A stretch of 64,000 bases of DNA from Ophthalmolycus amberensis (Eukaryota; Chordata; Actinopteri; Perciformes; Zoarcidae). The notes under the pieces were generated by a model, which saw only the letters and a list, made by a program, of their open reading frames with translations, ran no database searches and was not told where the DNA came from. The stretch's first letter is position 1. Each line of letters starts with the position of its first letter. The stretch spans positions 412,501-476,500 of the forward strand of contig JAFEUB010001475.1 in assembly GCA_024529925.1 (NCBI GenBank), in the 5' to 3' direction. Shown piece by piece: positions 33,641-48,300 of this stretch. Both the position numbers and the translations under genes were made by a program.

Positions 33641-36600
33641 CTGGGCTAGGTTTTGCACGATATAAATAACAAGAAACCTGAATATTAACAGCTGGTACAC
33701 GGACATAAACAGTCAGTGGAGCTAATTCACCATTCGGGTGCCATTAAACCATTGTAGAAGAAGAATAAGCAACAAAAATACAAAATCAAAAGAGCCCCAG
33801 TCAGAGCCCATAAGGTGAAAAACCATGTTTAAAACACAATAGAATTATGACATTTTCAGTTTGTTTTGAGAAATACTTAAGATACGTTACTAAAGATACA
33901 TGTTACTTCCTCCTACGATCTGTCTGATGAAAGGAGTGTTGCGAGCACGTTTTGTCACCTTGGCCTCTGAGTCACCTGAGAAATGTTTGCCGGTAACACC
34001 GAGGCCAAACGTTGTTGGGCGGCAGGTTTCATCGTGCAGAAAGCCACTGACATCTGTCTCCCTCTGTACCTTCCACCTGACTGAACTCAAACCATGAGCT
34101 GTCTTTGTGTGCTGCCGTGTATACGCATCATTTTTTTATGATCAATTGTTTGGCAAAGAGGCAGCTGTTTGTCTTTCATCCAGCAGCTTGTCGGAGCGGA
34201 ACAAATGGGAGTTATTCCACTCATACTCACTCACAGCTCATACAGAGGAGGAAGGGATTTGTTGCGCGGTGGGTAAATATTGTTGCCGTCTGTCAGTCAT
34301 GAAACCAGGTCGAGAGGTAGGAGAACTACATGTACTTTTGTAGCGAACTAGATAGTGCATGTGCACTTGCCAGGTATGAACTCCAGAAGGGAAATCCCAC
34401 TGCAGGGATTACTGGATTCAAATCTGAGGGGTGAGGGTTTGCAGAACCTCTCTGGGCTGATGGAAGTAGTGCGTACCTGCAGGTGTGCGTGTGTATACTA
34501 TTAGTTTCGGGATCAAATGTCTCCAGGGTCCATAAGGGAGGAAACCAAAGAATTAGGCCGAGGGTCAGAGTTTAGACAGTACGATTTAGATTTAGTGTAA
34601 AGTTAGGTCGATGCAGCTATAACTTTGGACACCAAGGGTTGATGTGTTAGTTATGCGGTCAAATAAATAATCAATAAGATGTTACACTTGTAAAATTATA
34701 TTTAGAAATGATTCTGAAGCTTGTAGTTGTACAAACTTGAATATCTCATGGAGGTTTTGTCACAGATTTACAAACAAAACACCAGCGTTGAAATCTTATA
34801 TCGACCATTAGATCTCGTAGCCCATATAACGTCACCAAACAATGAACTTCAAGTGGAAAAGAGTGAATCAGCAATTACAGATTGTTTAAATAGTAGTGTC
34901 AAATGTTACCCAACCCTTCAACCTCCACACAGACTTTCCACAACTACTGCTGGATGTCAGTTGTTTCTCCTCTCTAAACCATGTCCTGATGGGGAAATGT
35001 GAAAAATGCAAAGACCACATATTTGCATTTCAAGACATTGTTCTCATTCCACAACCCCAATTTGCACCAGTTGTTTTTTACAGCCCTTAGTGTCATTTCG
35101 AACCCCTTCTCCTCTATATATATATACGGAGGTCACATGGTCCCAATAACTTTGCATTGCATGCTAATGTAACCGGAAATATGAGACCCCTTTACATTGT
35201 AATACAATACAAAAGTCCTTTAATAAAACTCTGGGATCCTTGTTGACAGAAAGGTGTTTGTTCACTTCTTGTGGTGTTATATTGAACTGCAATTCATTGA
35301 AAGATGCTTCTGATGTTGCTTCTTTTCCATATGTGTAAATGTGCATCAAAGATGGACAAAATATTAGACGCTTAAAAAGTTCTAATCCTAAAATTAGAAC
35401 TTTTACTTTTAAAATGATAAACTAACTATAAAGCAGGGAATATGTCTGTGAGTCTGTCTGTGTGTTCTTCGCATCTCATCTGATCTACTTTAGACTTGGC
35501 GGTCGTACTGCTGGGGATCTAAGGGAGTGCTTTGTGGAATTTGGTGAAATTTTGAAACGCAACACATTTGATATTAACAAACTTTGAACAGACACACAGG
35601 AACAGCGCCACTCTTCCATTGCAACTCAAATTATGTAAGTAAGCCGTATACAAGAGTTGCATATTTTTTATTTCTTCGGGGGCCTTCTGTGAGTTATGTC
35701 GGGGTACAATCAGTTAGAATAGTAATGTAACTAAATAATACATATTTCTTATATAAACATCATACAATAACAACAACACAGAGGCCTTTATTTATGGGTG
35801 TAAGGTCAACAAAATCGTCTTCATTTTTCTGTTGCGTCATATTTACTTCCTGTGTGAAAGTACTCATGACAAAAAATATATCGACGTGCGAATTAAAAGC
35901 ACGGAAAAAACGCACCCGATGTGGCGAGGCCTTTGAGCGTTATGGCGTCTGTAGGGTTAGTTAGGGTCAGCATAATGATCTATTTGCTGCCTCAGGGGGG
36001 AGAAAGGAGAGCAAGAGAAAGGAGAAGGGACTGATGAGTAATGGAGAGCACTCCTCCTTCAGGGTGCAGTAGATGAGAGGGGAACAAATAAGAAAAGAAC
36101 AACCAGTTCTGAGAAAAAGCAGCTGCTTATCAAGATAGATCTCGGCGTAGGTTTGGGAGAAACGAGGCAAAGCGCAAATGTCGAGCTGATCTGCTGTCAG
36201 GATGATTGAAGAGCCAGCCAGGTGTTGCCTCACATCTCACAGTGTTGCACACCTCGGGCAAAAACTCTCACCTACTGAATCCTGTGAATTCTTCACCTCT
36301 TTTTTCTCCTCCCTCTTTGCACTCTTTGACTCTCTCCCTCCTTGTCGTTTGTCTCTGCCATTCTCCGTCTCATCTACCTTTTCTGCTTACTACGCGTTCC
36401 ATTACATCCAGCCCGTGGGAAGCTTCCCTCAAATTACATTATGACATCAGGATTATTTGGCTTGAGGATTCTATTGTTGGTCTACCCCAAGTAGTAACCA
36501 CAACATGTGAGTGGTGAAGCTAATGCAGACTTGTCATATGTGTTCAAACTCGCATACTAACGTACTGCGCACTAGTGCATACTCAATTAGTATGTGATGC

Positions 36601-36798
36601 ATACTAAAGGAAAACAAAAAGTTTGGCATTACCAGCACACTGAAATACACTCAAACGATACGTCTGCATCACATCACTGTGTCGATCCCGACGTCACCGG
36701 TCGGCGCTGCCATTGAATGAAAATTGTTTATAACAAATTAAATCAGCAATACCTCAGTATGTTTATTAGTATTTCTTTAAAGGAAAATTTAAATTATT
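33641..36798. other. Intergenic DNA with no recognised gene
   Basis: No exon homology. A short block near 36550-36610 (GCATACTCAATTAGTATGTG) resembles a fish dispersed repeat. Elsewhere I see nothing. Confidence 0.5.
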
Positions 36799-37484
36799 GG
36801 TAACACTTTATATGACGTCCTTGTCTATGACGCATCATAAACATAGTTATAATGCATTATAATCTGCTTATAATTATAGTTATAAGCACTCGTAAATATT
36901 CATGATGCTTTATAACAACAATCATAACACCTTATAAAGCATCTCATCATGACTTATGAGGTCAAGTATCATAACACTTTATAATTGCTGGTCACTCTGA
37001 CTTTTTTTGGAAGTATCACAGTGTATCATAATTCCCATAGTTGTAATACATTACAATATTTTTATATTTAATTATTATTACTGTTATATTGCATTATAAT
37101 TTGTTTATAAGTTAGTGTAAGCGGTCATTGTTTTCAATAAAGTATAAATGTATTTTACAACGTTTTGTGTGTTGTTGCAATAATATTAATAATATTAATA
37201 AATTACTATATTAATTGTAATATTTTTTTCTTTAATTAAAGCAAACAATTAGTACTTGTATTATTACTGTGATTATAATGCATTGCTATAGATTATAATG
37301 TTTTACAACTATAATACACTATTATAGTTGCAAATAATAATATTCATGTGTTTTGATTATTGTTATTGAGCATGATGAACATTTATGAGCTTTTAGAACT
37401 AAACAGTGCTACAATGAGATTATAAAGCATTATTAACTTTTTTATAGTGCATTATAGACATGGGCGTCATAAAAAGTGCTTCTG
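36799..37484. mobile_element. Non-autonomous TIR element rich in TTATAA words
   Basis: Left end GTAACACTTTATATGACGTC is inverted-repeat related to the right end (read on minus: AGCACTTTTTATGACGCCCA). AATTATT flanks both sides (36792-36798 and 37485-37491), a plausible target-site duplication. The interior is AT-rich with repeated TTATAAT/GCATTATAA words. No coding capacity; superfamily not assigned. Confidence 0.65.
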
Positions 37485-37625
37485 AATTATTAAGTATTTC
37501 AGTGTTAAATATTGTCTCTGGAGTACGTTACATATGTGATCTCCTGTGTTTTTCCTCTTAACTGTACCGTAACGCCCTGGGTGCTGAGTAGCTCCACGTT
37601 TATTCACTATCATTGTGTGACATAG

Positions 37626-37661
37626 TGTGTATATATATATACATATATATATATATGTATG

Positions 37662-37737
<76 letters not shown>

Positions 37738-37762
37738 AATGTATATATATATATATATAAAT

Positions 37763-37850
<88 letters not shown>

Positions 37851-37910
37851 GTATATATATAAATATATATATATGTATATATATAATATATATATATGTA
37901 TATATATATG

Positions 37911-37946
<36 letters not shown>

Positions 37947-37950
37947 TATT
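37626..37950. repeat. Long (TA)n/(TATATG) microsatellite
   Basis: About 325 bp of alternating TA interrupted by regular TG steps. The predicted I/Y-rich reading frames on both strands here are repeat artefacts. Confidence 0.97.
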
Positions 37951-38084
37951 TTGTGCCTGTTTTATGCCCAGTAAGCACACTCAGAAATTCTTGCTAATCT
38001 ACTACATCTGGGCATTTCTGGCATACACACAATTCACATACTATGCAGTTGAATATAATAACTCTTTGTAAGATGTTGTATAAA

Positions 38085-38290
38085 TGGATGGACTACATGT
38101 TAACATTCACACATCCACACTGATGGCAGAGGCTGCCCTACAAGGTGCCACCTGCCCATCAGGATCTAAACTAATGCCGATTCACGCACACTCATACACC
38201 GATGCCGAGGCCTTTGGGAGCAATTTGGGTTTTAGTATATTGCCCAAGGACATGCGGACTGAAAGAGCTGGGGACCGAACCTCCGATCTT
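38085..38290 (-). repeat. SINE-like dispersed repeat (copy 3)
   Basis: Same family and orientation as 9206-9481: GGCAGAGGCTGCCCTACAAG, GGTGCCACCTGCCCATCAGG, TATTGCCCAAGGACATGCGG. It lies about 0.9 kb beyond the lmx1b stop codon, so it may lie in the 3'UTR or just past it. Confidence 0.75.
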
Positions 38291-39215
38291 AGAATTGTCC
38301 TGCCATTGTTCATTGACCGTTTCACATGTAATTCAACAAAAGACGACAAGAATTCAAGCGAATGCATTTTTTAAATTTATTTTAAGTACCAACACTTTTG
38401 ATAAGTTAGCAAATCTAAAACGCCCTCTCGACAATGTCCACATGATCTCAATGGAAAAATAAATAGCAAAGCAATAGTAATTTACACACTCACTAAACAA
38501 TGCAAATAACATCATAAATAGCAGAATCAAATCATCAACGAATTAGGAACAACAATGGGATCGTATTGCCTTTCATAACTATAGTATTAAAAGGGTTAAA
38601 CTGAATTTCTTGATTTATTGTATACCAGCACGTTGGCGAGTAATAAATAAATCGTCTATCCTAACATGCAAAACTGGATGTTTCTGAAGAACAGTAATTA
38701 CATTTAGAACAATATATACATTCTGCAACAGGTATCAATCAGTTGGCTCACTGTTATTTGTTCACAGCAGTGGAGCTTGGTAGTCGGCTAACATTACATC
38801 ACCAAAACTACATTTGCCTGATTGTCCCATTAAAAACAACTTACAACCTCAATAAAGTACCTATTAAACTGTGTTACATACTGAGAAACACGGAGCCTAA
38901 CGTTTCTGTGACACAGTTTGTTTTGGACAAAATGTTCCAACTTTTCGTAGCACTAAACACTTCCAATGTGATATCTGTACAAATGTTGACAACAAAATGA
39001 GCCCAGTCAAAAAGCAGAATGGAGGCCCACTGGCAGGTGAAGTTTTAGTTTCAAGTTTTCCTTTTTCCTTTGGCTGGTAGAGGTCGGTCAGGTAAAATTG
39101 GTGGATTCCGTCTTGCAATCACATTTCCCTCCTTACTGATTCATGTCATACAGGACATGTGTCTTGTGTCTTCACCTGTTCATGGCCTGGGATTACGGTG
39201 TGGTGGGTTGGGTTC

Positions 39216-39373
39216 TCAAGAGGCAAAGTAGGAGCTCTGCATGGAGTACAAGCGGTCGATGGGGTTCCCCGCCCGGGCCTGCGAGGAGCCTGCGTCTGGA
39301 GTGGCCAAGAAGCAGTCTTTTAGACTTGTCAGAGAGGTGTCACTGTCCATGTCATGGAAGATGATGTCGGTGC
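39216..39373 (-). CDS. lmx1b: lmx1b exon 8 (C-terminus, stop)
   Basis: Fifty-one full codons and TGA (39216-39218): TDIIFHDMDSDTSLTSL, KDCFLATPDAG, GNPIDRLYSMQSSYFAS. Acceptor TTCTTCACAG. 3'UTR lies to the left; no poly(A) signal was assigned. Confidence 0.96.
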
Positions 39374-42300
39374 CTGTGAAGAACAGAGAAGAAACAGTGA
39401 AGTCAAACACAACGGCTGTGAGTGGGCAGTAGCTTTAAGAAGTCCACTTAAACACAGATATCTCTACTTAATGCTGCATTCATTGGTTTTATTGGCCACT
39501 GGGGGGACAGAAGAGCTGTACGCAGCAAGCTGACAGACCTGACACATTGTATTACTGCCATATAAAAGGCTCCCCGCTGCATCTTTGTGGCAATGTATTT
39601 GACGACAGTGAGACTCAACCACACAGTAAATTCCATAAAAGCACTAACAATGAGTGTTGGGGTTGGAGATAGCTCTCTGTCGGGCTGCTTCCATGCTACT
39701 TCTTTAAGCAAGCTATTGCTTTTATATAAAACGATCATCAAGTACGGCCACACGAAAGTTATAGACACATTCCAAGTTGAATAGTCTTTTATTAATAAAT
39801 AATAATGTTCACAATAGAATGGGTCTTCCTGGGTTGGCTGCCTGCACTGTCGAGGCAGTTGCTATGGAGCGAACACTTGCAGTTAGCATGTATATACATA
39901 TATATATATTTTTTTTAATGACAGGCTAGTGTTATATTGAATTTATTATTTGGCTCTTTAATTTCATTATTTGCATGTTGCCATTTAATGTACAACCACT
40001 GACAAACTGTCCAGCATCATTTGGATGACTCTACTGCTTGTTGTGCGAGGGCTTTAATTGTTAGGTGTGTTGCTTTTTCCTGTCCCCAAGTTTCAATTGC
40101 CAAGAGCTCTGCAGAGAGGTTTCACACTCGTAGCCACTGACAGCCAGAATCTCTCTGGTGTCATGACCCCATCAGGCAATGTCTGAGTCGTGGTGCTGTG
40201 TGGGCAGTGGTTGGTGTATTTCTGCTGCGTTCTTGCTTGGTTGTATATTCTGGGCAACATCGTGGAACCTCCTCTTTATGTGCCGCTGCATGTCGATTAG
40301 CAGGTGTTTGTTTTTTCTGGAGATGAACGCTGCTCAATCAACGCCTCCATAGAACCTTACATGTTTCCATTTTGTAGCGGGCTTTAGCGGCTAACTTGTG
40401 ACATCCTCCCCTGACCCTGTCGCTAAGCAACACATTAGTCTACTTTTTAATTTTTTTCAGACGCGGAATGACACTGAAAGTGCAAAGGAATTAGACATCA
40501 TAGCTGTTGTGGGTATTATATCACTGATATGAACCAATCAGATTGCTTGATTTGAGCTATCTGCTTCATAAGATCAGTTCATTCATTAAACAATTTGAAA
40601 AAATGTATTAAAATTTCACCATTGGAACATGAAAGCACATCTTTAGAGTTGTGTTCCAGAAGTACAAAATCCTAATTTGATAATCCTTGAAAGCAAATCA
40701 CTAAAAGTCAAGCCGTGGAACACGATGGTACTTAACAGTTTGTTATGTGGTTCAAACCAGATGGTACTTTTTTTTTAAATGATCAGCTATCATTTTTGAT
40801 TTATAAACCCAAGACCAGTGCAGATTAAATGTCATGGTCGACAAAAAAACAGGATCCTATACTTCCCATAATGCCACTTGATATCTTCAATCAACAGGTT
40901 TCACATTGGGTATTGCAGAGATGTGAAATAAGAATACAGTGCTATAATCCTCTACTGTAGTTGAGGGCTGCAGCCTATCCCAGCATGCATTGGGGGGCAG
41001 GTAGGAAAACACTTTGGATAGGTCTCCAGTTGGAGACCACTACGGACAAAAGTCTCCACATCATATTAACATCAAAGGAAACAAGGAGATTACAGAGAAC
41101 ATGTAAAAAAAAAGGACCACAGGTCCAGCCATTATAGAGTGTGGTGCTCACCGTAGGGGTTCATATGGTCACCCGGCATCTGTGGTGGCGTGAGGCCCTG
41201 CTGGAAGGGGTCAGTGTGGTAGCCGCCGTGCTCCATGGTCACCAGCTGCTGCTGCTGGTTTGGAGGTAGATGCCCTGAGTAGGAGCTGAGCAGGCCCTCC
41301 ATACAACCTGATATCACCTCTGTAACAGTCAGTGGCAACAAGTGCGAGCAGCGTTACAACTCTCAGATGTAGTGGTCACATAGCACATGCGCACATTGTC
41401 TTCCTATACATGTGAGGGCATCTCACGTCCAACTCACGGTTTTGAGCAGTAAAGTTACAGTGATTTGATTAGTATTGATGATTACAGTTACTGATCCCAC
41501 TTTCACATTTGGGGGACGGCTTGTTTGCTGTCTTACTGAAAGAAAGATGGAGGGTTGTTATCAGTTTGGTCTCTCTGCGTTATGTGGACAGACTAGTCTG
41601 GGACATAATAGCTCCTCCATGAGAGGAGAAACGCCACCCCCAGTTATTCCACAGTTGTCGTATTCTCTTGTTGTATTCACATACGTGTTGCTGGATTTCC
41701 AATGGGTGCGCCTACAGCATTCACTGAGGCTAAGATAATGTTCAGTAAAACCCTCAAAATTGTAGTCTGCCTGCTTGTTAAACCCAGTGGTGTATAGTAA
41801 CGAAGTAGAAATACTTTGTTACTGAACTTAAGTGGTTTTTTTGGATATCTGTACTTTACTTTACTACTTATATTTCTGTTGACTTTTACTTTTACGTCAC
41901 TACATTTTGCAAAGAAAACTGATACTTTGACTCCGATACATTTCCCCTGAAACCTTCGTTACTCGCTACAAAATCAAATCTATCTTTAGAAACAAAATGA
42001 ATCATGAGACCAGCGTCGGGGACTGTGATGGAACACAGACTGCAAGCAAGCAGGTTTGGTGAATCAGTGGTCCTAGCAGCAAGTTAAATCATTGGTTAAT
42101 CAACAATTGTAAACAAGTGCTCTCAAAGCCGCGGTGTGTTGATTCCCAGTAATGCCCAGGATGCTACATGCTATAAGCTAGCGAGCGACTACATGAGTAG
42201 AATTCCACACAGGACGGGTGGGATGAGGAGAGGTGGATGGGTCAAACAAACACTGGTGTTTCCTCCAGGAGGCCGCAGTTTGTGCCGTGTGTGAAACGAG

Positions 42301-45300
42301 AAGCCAATGTTGATTTATTTGTGACGTGACTTCCGTACTTAAGCAACGCCACTTCTGTAGATATTTTAACGCAAACCACGATCTTTTCCTAAACCTAACT
42401 AAGTAGTTTCATCGCCTAAACCTGAGTTGTTTCCTGTGAAGATGGAAGTTTATTTTGCATGTAACAAGCCAAAACAGACTCATGTTGCTGGACTTTTGCA
42501 GGAAAAACGCCCGAAAAATGAGGAGTAACTTTTCGTAAGATATCAATAAAACGGGGATGAATTTATATCATTGTATAAAGAGAGTGACATGAGACGATCA
42601 ATCTCATGTCTGTAAGTTAAATCAGCTATAATCACTCTTTTAAAGTGATTAGTGACTCGTCTAAAACATTTAAAAAAGGAATAACTTCAATAGAATCATT
42701 CTATACAATGTAACTTCTTTACATTCTAATATGAATGTAAAGAAGTTACATTCTAATACAATGTAACTTCTTTACATTCTAATAGAATGTAAAGAAGTTA
42801 CATTGTATTAGAATGTAACTTCTTTACATTCTAATAGAATTGTCTTTTGAAGATGAACAGGACATTTTTCAGTTTCAAGTAATGACTGGGTTGTTACTTT
42901 CGGTGCTGCTTTAGTATTGATCATGTTTTGATATTTGAGTCATGTTGTGGATGATCAGATGGAGTTATGATGGTAGCAGTCGCCCAATTGCAGATTCAGC
43001 TTGAGCAAAACCTTTGCCTATTGTGTTCAAATCAGGCCCATAGGAGTTTACAAGGCAGGTGTCCTTTCTCACAACACTGACCTGATGCATCAAGTGGATA
43101 TGTTTTTGCAGAAGTGACAAACTTTAAATTGGTAGCTAAGCTAGCTAACATGAGCAGGCTAAGACATGGTCTAGGGCAGGGGTCCCACAGAATAAATTTA
43201 TTCAATCAACTAATTGTGTTATTGTGAAATATAACGTTAGTTGCTCTAACTAGGGCAACCTAATGACCACAAGTAAACAAACAGAACACATACAAGTCTT
43301 AACCAGGTTAACTTGTGACTATCATAGTGACGGCAGCTGTTGAAAAACAGAACATGTCGGTGTCCTCATACAAGCCTTATTTTACTTATATCTTGAATAT
43401 ATATGAAATCATGTTTATTATCCAAGCCAACCATTTAAGTAAGTTACTACAAGCAGCCACGGATGCATTGTAGCAATTCCATATATTCCGTAAGCAGTAA
43501 AAAAGACATGCTTCTCTTGCTCTGGAGCATTGAGCACCAAACATCCCTACAGTTGTGAACACAGACACTACATCCATGTTTTTTCGACAGAATATGAATG
43601 CTGCACAACAAATGGCTTTCTTATAAGAGCGTATACTGTAAACGCATTGTCTAAACTGACTGGCTGTTTGATCTTGACGATATCTCACCAGTCATCCGAG
43701 AGGCTTCATCTCATCCTAACATCAATGTCAAACAACCCCCCGTTTGCTAGTTTGCTTAGCTCATTTGGTTAACAACAGCAGTTTCCACTATAATAAACCC
43801 TGCTGCTATGCCAATATTGACACGCTGGAAGTCCCTGAACAGATAGAGGCAGTGCTTGCCAAAGCACTGAGACACTTATCTAAACTGTCTGCTCATATAC
43901 GCGGTGAGACCACAGTGGCAATAAGCCCTTAGCTATGAGGAGCTATGCTGCAGCGAGAATCATGGCTGTGGCCCACACTTTACAGCTCCACTGTCTGGAA
44001 AAGCTCATATTTACCAGCAGAGATGTCACTCTGGCTTCAGAGTATGGGACTCATTCTAAAGCCTGCAAAACTGGAAGTGTTTGCTAAGTGACTCCACTCT
44101 GTTTATTGCTCCCCTAATACATGTAATATTTCAAGCGGTTTCTCCAAATAATTCATGAATTACCTAGCTCTCAGTAATCACTGTCATTACAATGATAATG
44201 GACAGATTAAACCATGCAGATGGACATCAATGGTGCTTTTTCAGAGAAAGCAGTTAAACAGTACAGTATATAAACACACAGATAATTCCTCACCTTGGCC
44301 GAGCCTTTGGCTGTTGTGTTGCTCCTGCTGTTGCTGTTGTCTGCGGGCTAACTTCTTCATCTGTAAATCCATGAACAGTAAAAAAGCTTGGTATGTGACC
44401 GACAGGCATTTATTAAGGAGACATTGACATGGAGCTCTCTTGTTAACCTTCACTGAATTATGTATTTAAAATATCAAGTGACCTACAAAAGCTTGAGGTG
44501 TGTAACAAATAATATGTACAGTATAAACAAAAACAAATAAAGAGGTGTGATGTGGGAGTCCGTCAGGTGGTCAAACCACACCTGAGACCACTTCAGAAAC
44601 AACATGTTTTCCGACCTTTGAATGCTTTGAATATTAGGGTGTTTGGGATTAGCAGACAGTGATGAATATTTATATATATTTGAAACCACAAGAAACATAA
44701 CATGACAACTTTACATCTCAATGACATACTGTAATCCAAAGAAGACAATTGTAAATTGAGGCTTCGAAGGAATGGACCGATGGGGCGGTATTCATTTTAC
44801 TATTACAAGAAATATATAGTTGTGGAAAATTGAATAAATAAAGAGACAAAAATAAAGAAACAATAGAGTGTTGCAGGGAGGACGTACAGTTGTAGGCCAA
44901 CTTGGAAGCATATCACTGTTTCGCTCAACAAAAGAGGGATTCTTCCATTGGGTTATGGATTATTGCAGAAAATGAGCTCTGTGGCAAACAAACGTGAATT
45001 AAAAAATGCAAGGGTGTGATATTACACGTTTTTTATGACATAGAACAAAACATTAAATCTCCTCAGCTTGTTTCAGCCACAAACCTTATTCCAGGCATCT
45101 AACCAAAAAACAATCAAAAAAACATTGACTTTGAGACGAGGAAACTCATTTCTGGGCTTTAGGGCTCATTCCAGCAGCACGCTATAGGACAAAAGGACAA
45201 GTCAATCAGCCTATCAATGTACATATAGTTCAAGTAAGTGGACATACCTAAGTACCGTGTGGACACTAATTATTATGTAGTGGAAGTTGTGATTGATCAT

Positions 45301-48300
45301 TGCTGTGACGATCGGATGGAAAATGTGTCATAATACAGAAATGGATCAAATCAGGACGTATACTAAGTTGTCTTATTGAGACACTTGACCAGTTTTCACA
45401 CATCATTTTAGAAATATGCCATTTTAGATTATGTAAAGATATTTTCTAAATGTTCAGTAACAGTTTATGATGCACTCACGGCTATCACTGTCACTGACTG
45501 TTTGCAAAAATAAGGCTGTGTCTAACACTTTCCTCATAAAAGACCAAGTGGGGTTAAAATACAGAGAAAGATAATACAATATCGTACATTGAATTATTGT
45601 TAGCAAATTGTGTGAGTCCATCTCTCAACACTTGACTTCACTAACCCTGTTGCTAAGCCCATTGGTTCACACTGAAGATGTAAATCTTTAAAACATACCT
45701 CACAAACATACAGTTTAAATATTTTCTCAGTACTTTCTTGTAGTTGCAGTTGGTCACTGCAGTTGTTATAAAACGTCAATCAAACAGGGGACTTTTTGGG
45801 GACTTTTTTCAATGGCGGATCAATCCACATTTGGTGCTCTAGTGAGTGTTTGTGGCAGCAGGACGGTGTGTGTTGGACTGAGTCAAAATAAACTACAGTG
45901 TGTGTGTTCATGGTAATGAAGCAACATGTCACCCAGTGCAACAGTGTGGCCCACTGATGTGTTTTAAACAACAATGGTGCTCTACTAACCTGACGCGCCA
46001 GATGGTTGTTGTTGTTGTTACACAGAACCATCTGAGAAACCAGTCAATGGAAACAGTATGGAAAAGGGCAGGGACTTAAAAAAAATACTTGGCAGGTGAT
46101 TGGATGAACCATCTGTCAATCAAACTCTTGCCAAAGCCAGTCGAGAAGAGAGCGAAAAGCCATCAGTGCTGTTCTTTGCTCTTCTTTCAATGAAGAAATA
46201 CTCTAGTAAACTTTATTAGAATCGTCATATACATACAGATACATTGTATTTAACCCATCCTAAGCATTAAGAGTAGTGAGCTGGGATTACATACAAAGAC
46301 AATGCAAAGATGCGAATAGACACAAATTTACACCAGAATGACCGAAAATGCCCGAAATTCACGTCATTCCCATAATCGCTGGTCATCACTGATGTCCTGA
46401 CGTCGTGGTTGAAACAGAAATGGTTGAGAAAAAAAGCAGTCTGTGGGTACTGATGGGCACTCACAGAGAGACCGGGCGGAACTATGTGTATACATGTCTG
46501 TGTATGAATAGACTATCTATGGCATAAACAGTAACGTTGTATCTATGCCTGGATGATGTTATTTTGAGTGTTGATGGAGCAGGTACAGTGGTAGCGTAGC
46601 CAAGCACTAATAGATCCGATCTCCATTCAGAAAACAAGCATTTTCAAAGTTACCGGTATTTGCATGAAGTCAGACTTTTTATAAATCGTTATAAAATCTG
46701 TTCATGTGGGTTCATACAGCTGGAGCAACCCAGCCGACATGTGGCTTGCTAGATACAGTTAGTGTCTACAGCCGCCCCAGTTCCAATACAACGGATGCCA
46801 ATGAAGCATCTACACCAGGGGTCTTCAACTAAATTTCCAAAAGGTCCAGATTGAGAAAATCTCCTCGGGCAAAGGTCCGAAACATGACAATAATATCTAA
46901 CTTGCGCTATTTAGTGTTATATATATATTCAAGAAGTCTAGTCGTAGTAACAACGTCTCTGTGTAGTCAACAACTGTCAAATCAAATAAAGAAAGTACAC
47001 ATCAATTATATTTTAACAATTATTATTCTCAGTTTTCAAATCTAACTGGATGGATTATAAATAATACATAGAAATACATAAATAAATGTTCTTCTCATTT
47101 CAAGTACAATATTCGGCGCAATATTCCTGCTCTTCTTTCTATCTCCTCGTCTCTCCCCCGTGTATCACGGTGTGTGTAAACCTCGCTCGAGTCAGGAAAC
47201 TTGTCAGAATACTCATTGGCTGAGCTCTATCACGTGATGTGATTTACACCGCATTGGTCGGTGTGACCTGCACCGCTGAACAAGTACCGTAACGTCTGAA
47301 TAAAGTGCGCCGGTTAAAGTACGAACTCGCTGTCTAATATATATGATTCCAAACTATCGACTTTAGGTCCTGGGTCCGGATGCGACTGCGTCTGGGTCCG
47401 GATCCGGACCGCGGTCCGCCAGTTGGAGACCCCTGATCTACACTAACATTTTTAGGAGCCGCCATTCTTGTTTCGAAAAAACAGTTGCCTTTCCGTGTCG
47501 TCACACACACCGAAACCAAGCCAGTAGCTTCTCACAGGACACTGCTTAGTCCAGGCAAAAATGAATTAATTAAAGACTGACGTGATTGATTTTTGTTTGA
47601 TGTTGTGACATTGCATGAATCCAGCTGCAAGGTAAGAGCTCTGTGGCACAGAGTAATAAGATATATCGGGCTGAGATAAACACACAACACTTGTTAGGAG
47701 ACACATCCACTGTTGCTTTGGCGCTGCACATGGAATTTAATGATAGTAAGAAAAGAAAAAGTATTTTGTATACTGTCAAGCAGCTTTGTCTGTGAGCAGA
47801 ACAGGGGCTATGTGTATTTTCAGCTGACAGAAGATGGAGAAGGCTGTATAAAGGAGCCAAGTGGTGGCATAGGTACTGGAGATTTATGTCTGTGTACTGA
47901 GCACTTTTTCCCTGCTGAAAACAGATTCCACTGCATCTGATTGATTGATGTATATTTTTGTCAGAAGAGGAGAAGTGGTAGAACAGTGACTATTACAACA
48001 TAACCAATCTTTATCCAGCATTTCACATTTTGTAGTCTATGTGACTTGCTTATAGACTGGAAACTGACTTCAGTAGAAGGCCTATTGTATATTCGGACTT
48101 TGACAAGCTTATTCTCCCAAATGCCACCAAGCCAAGCAAATAGTAGATTATAAATTCTCGATCCCCTGGAGCTTAACTGATGTAGAACTGGTTTAGACAA
48201 TTAAGCACTTTTGGCAAAAAAGGACAGTAAGACCCCATTTTCACACGCGATCCAGATCTGGATAATGACATCAATTCTGCCAGCATTGTGATCGTGTCTT

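Noticed and set aside
37600..38071. Open frames rich in Ile and Tyr on both strands
   Set aside because: Produced by the (TA)n microsatellite.
43170..43200. Another hAT end (GCAGGGGTCCCAC)
   Set aside because: No matching opposite terminus or target duplication was found.
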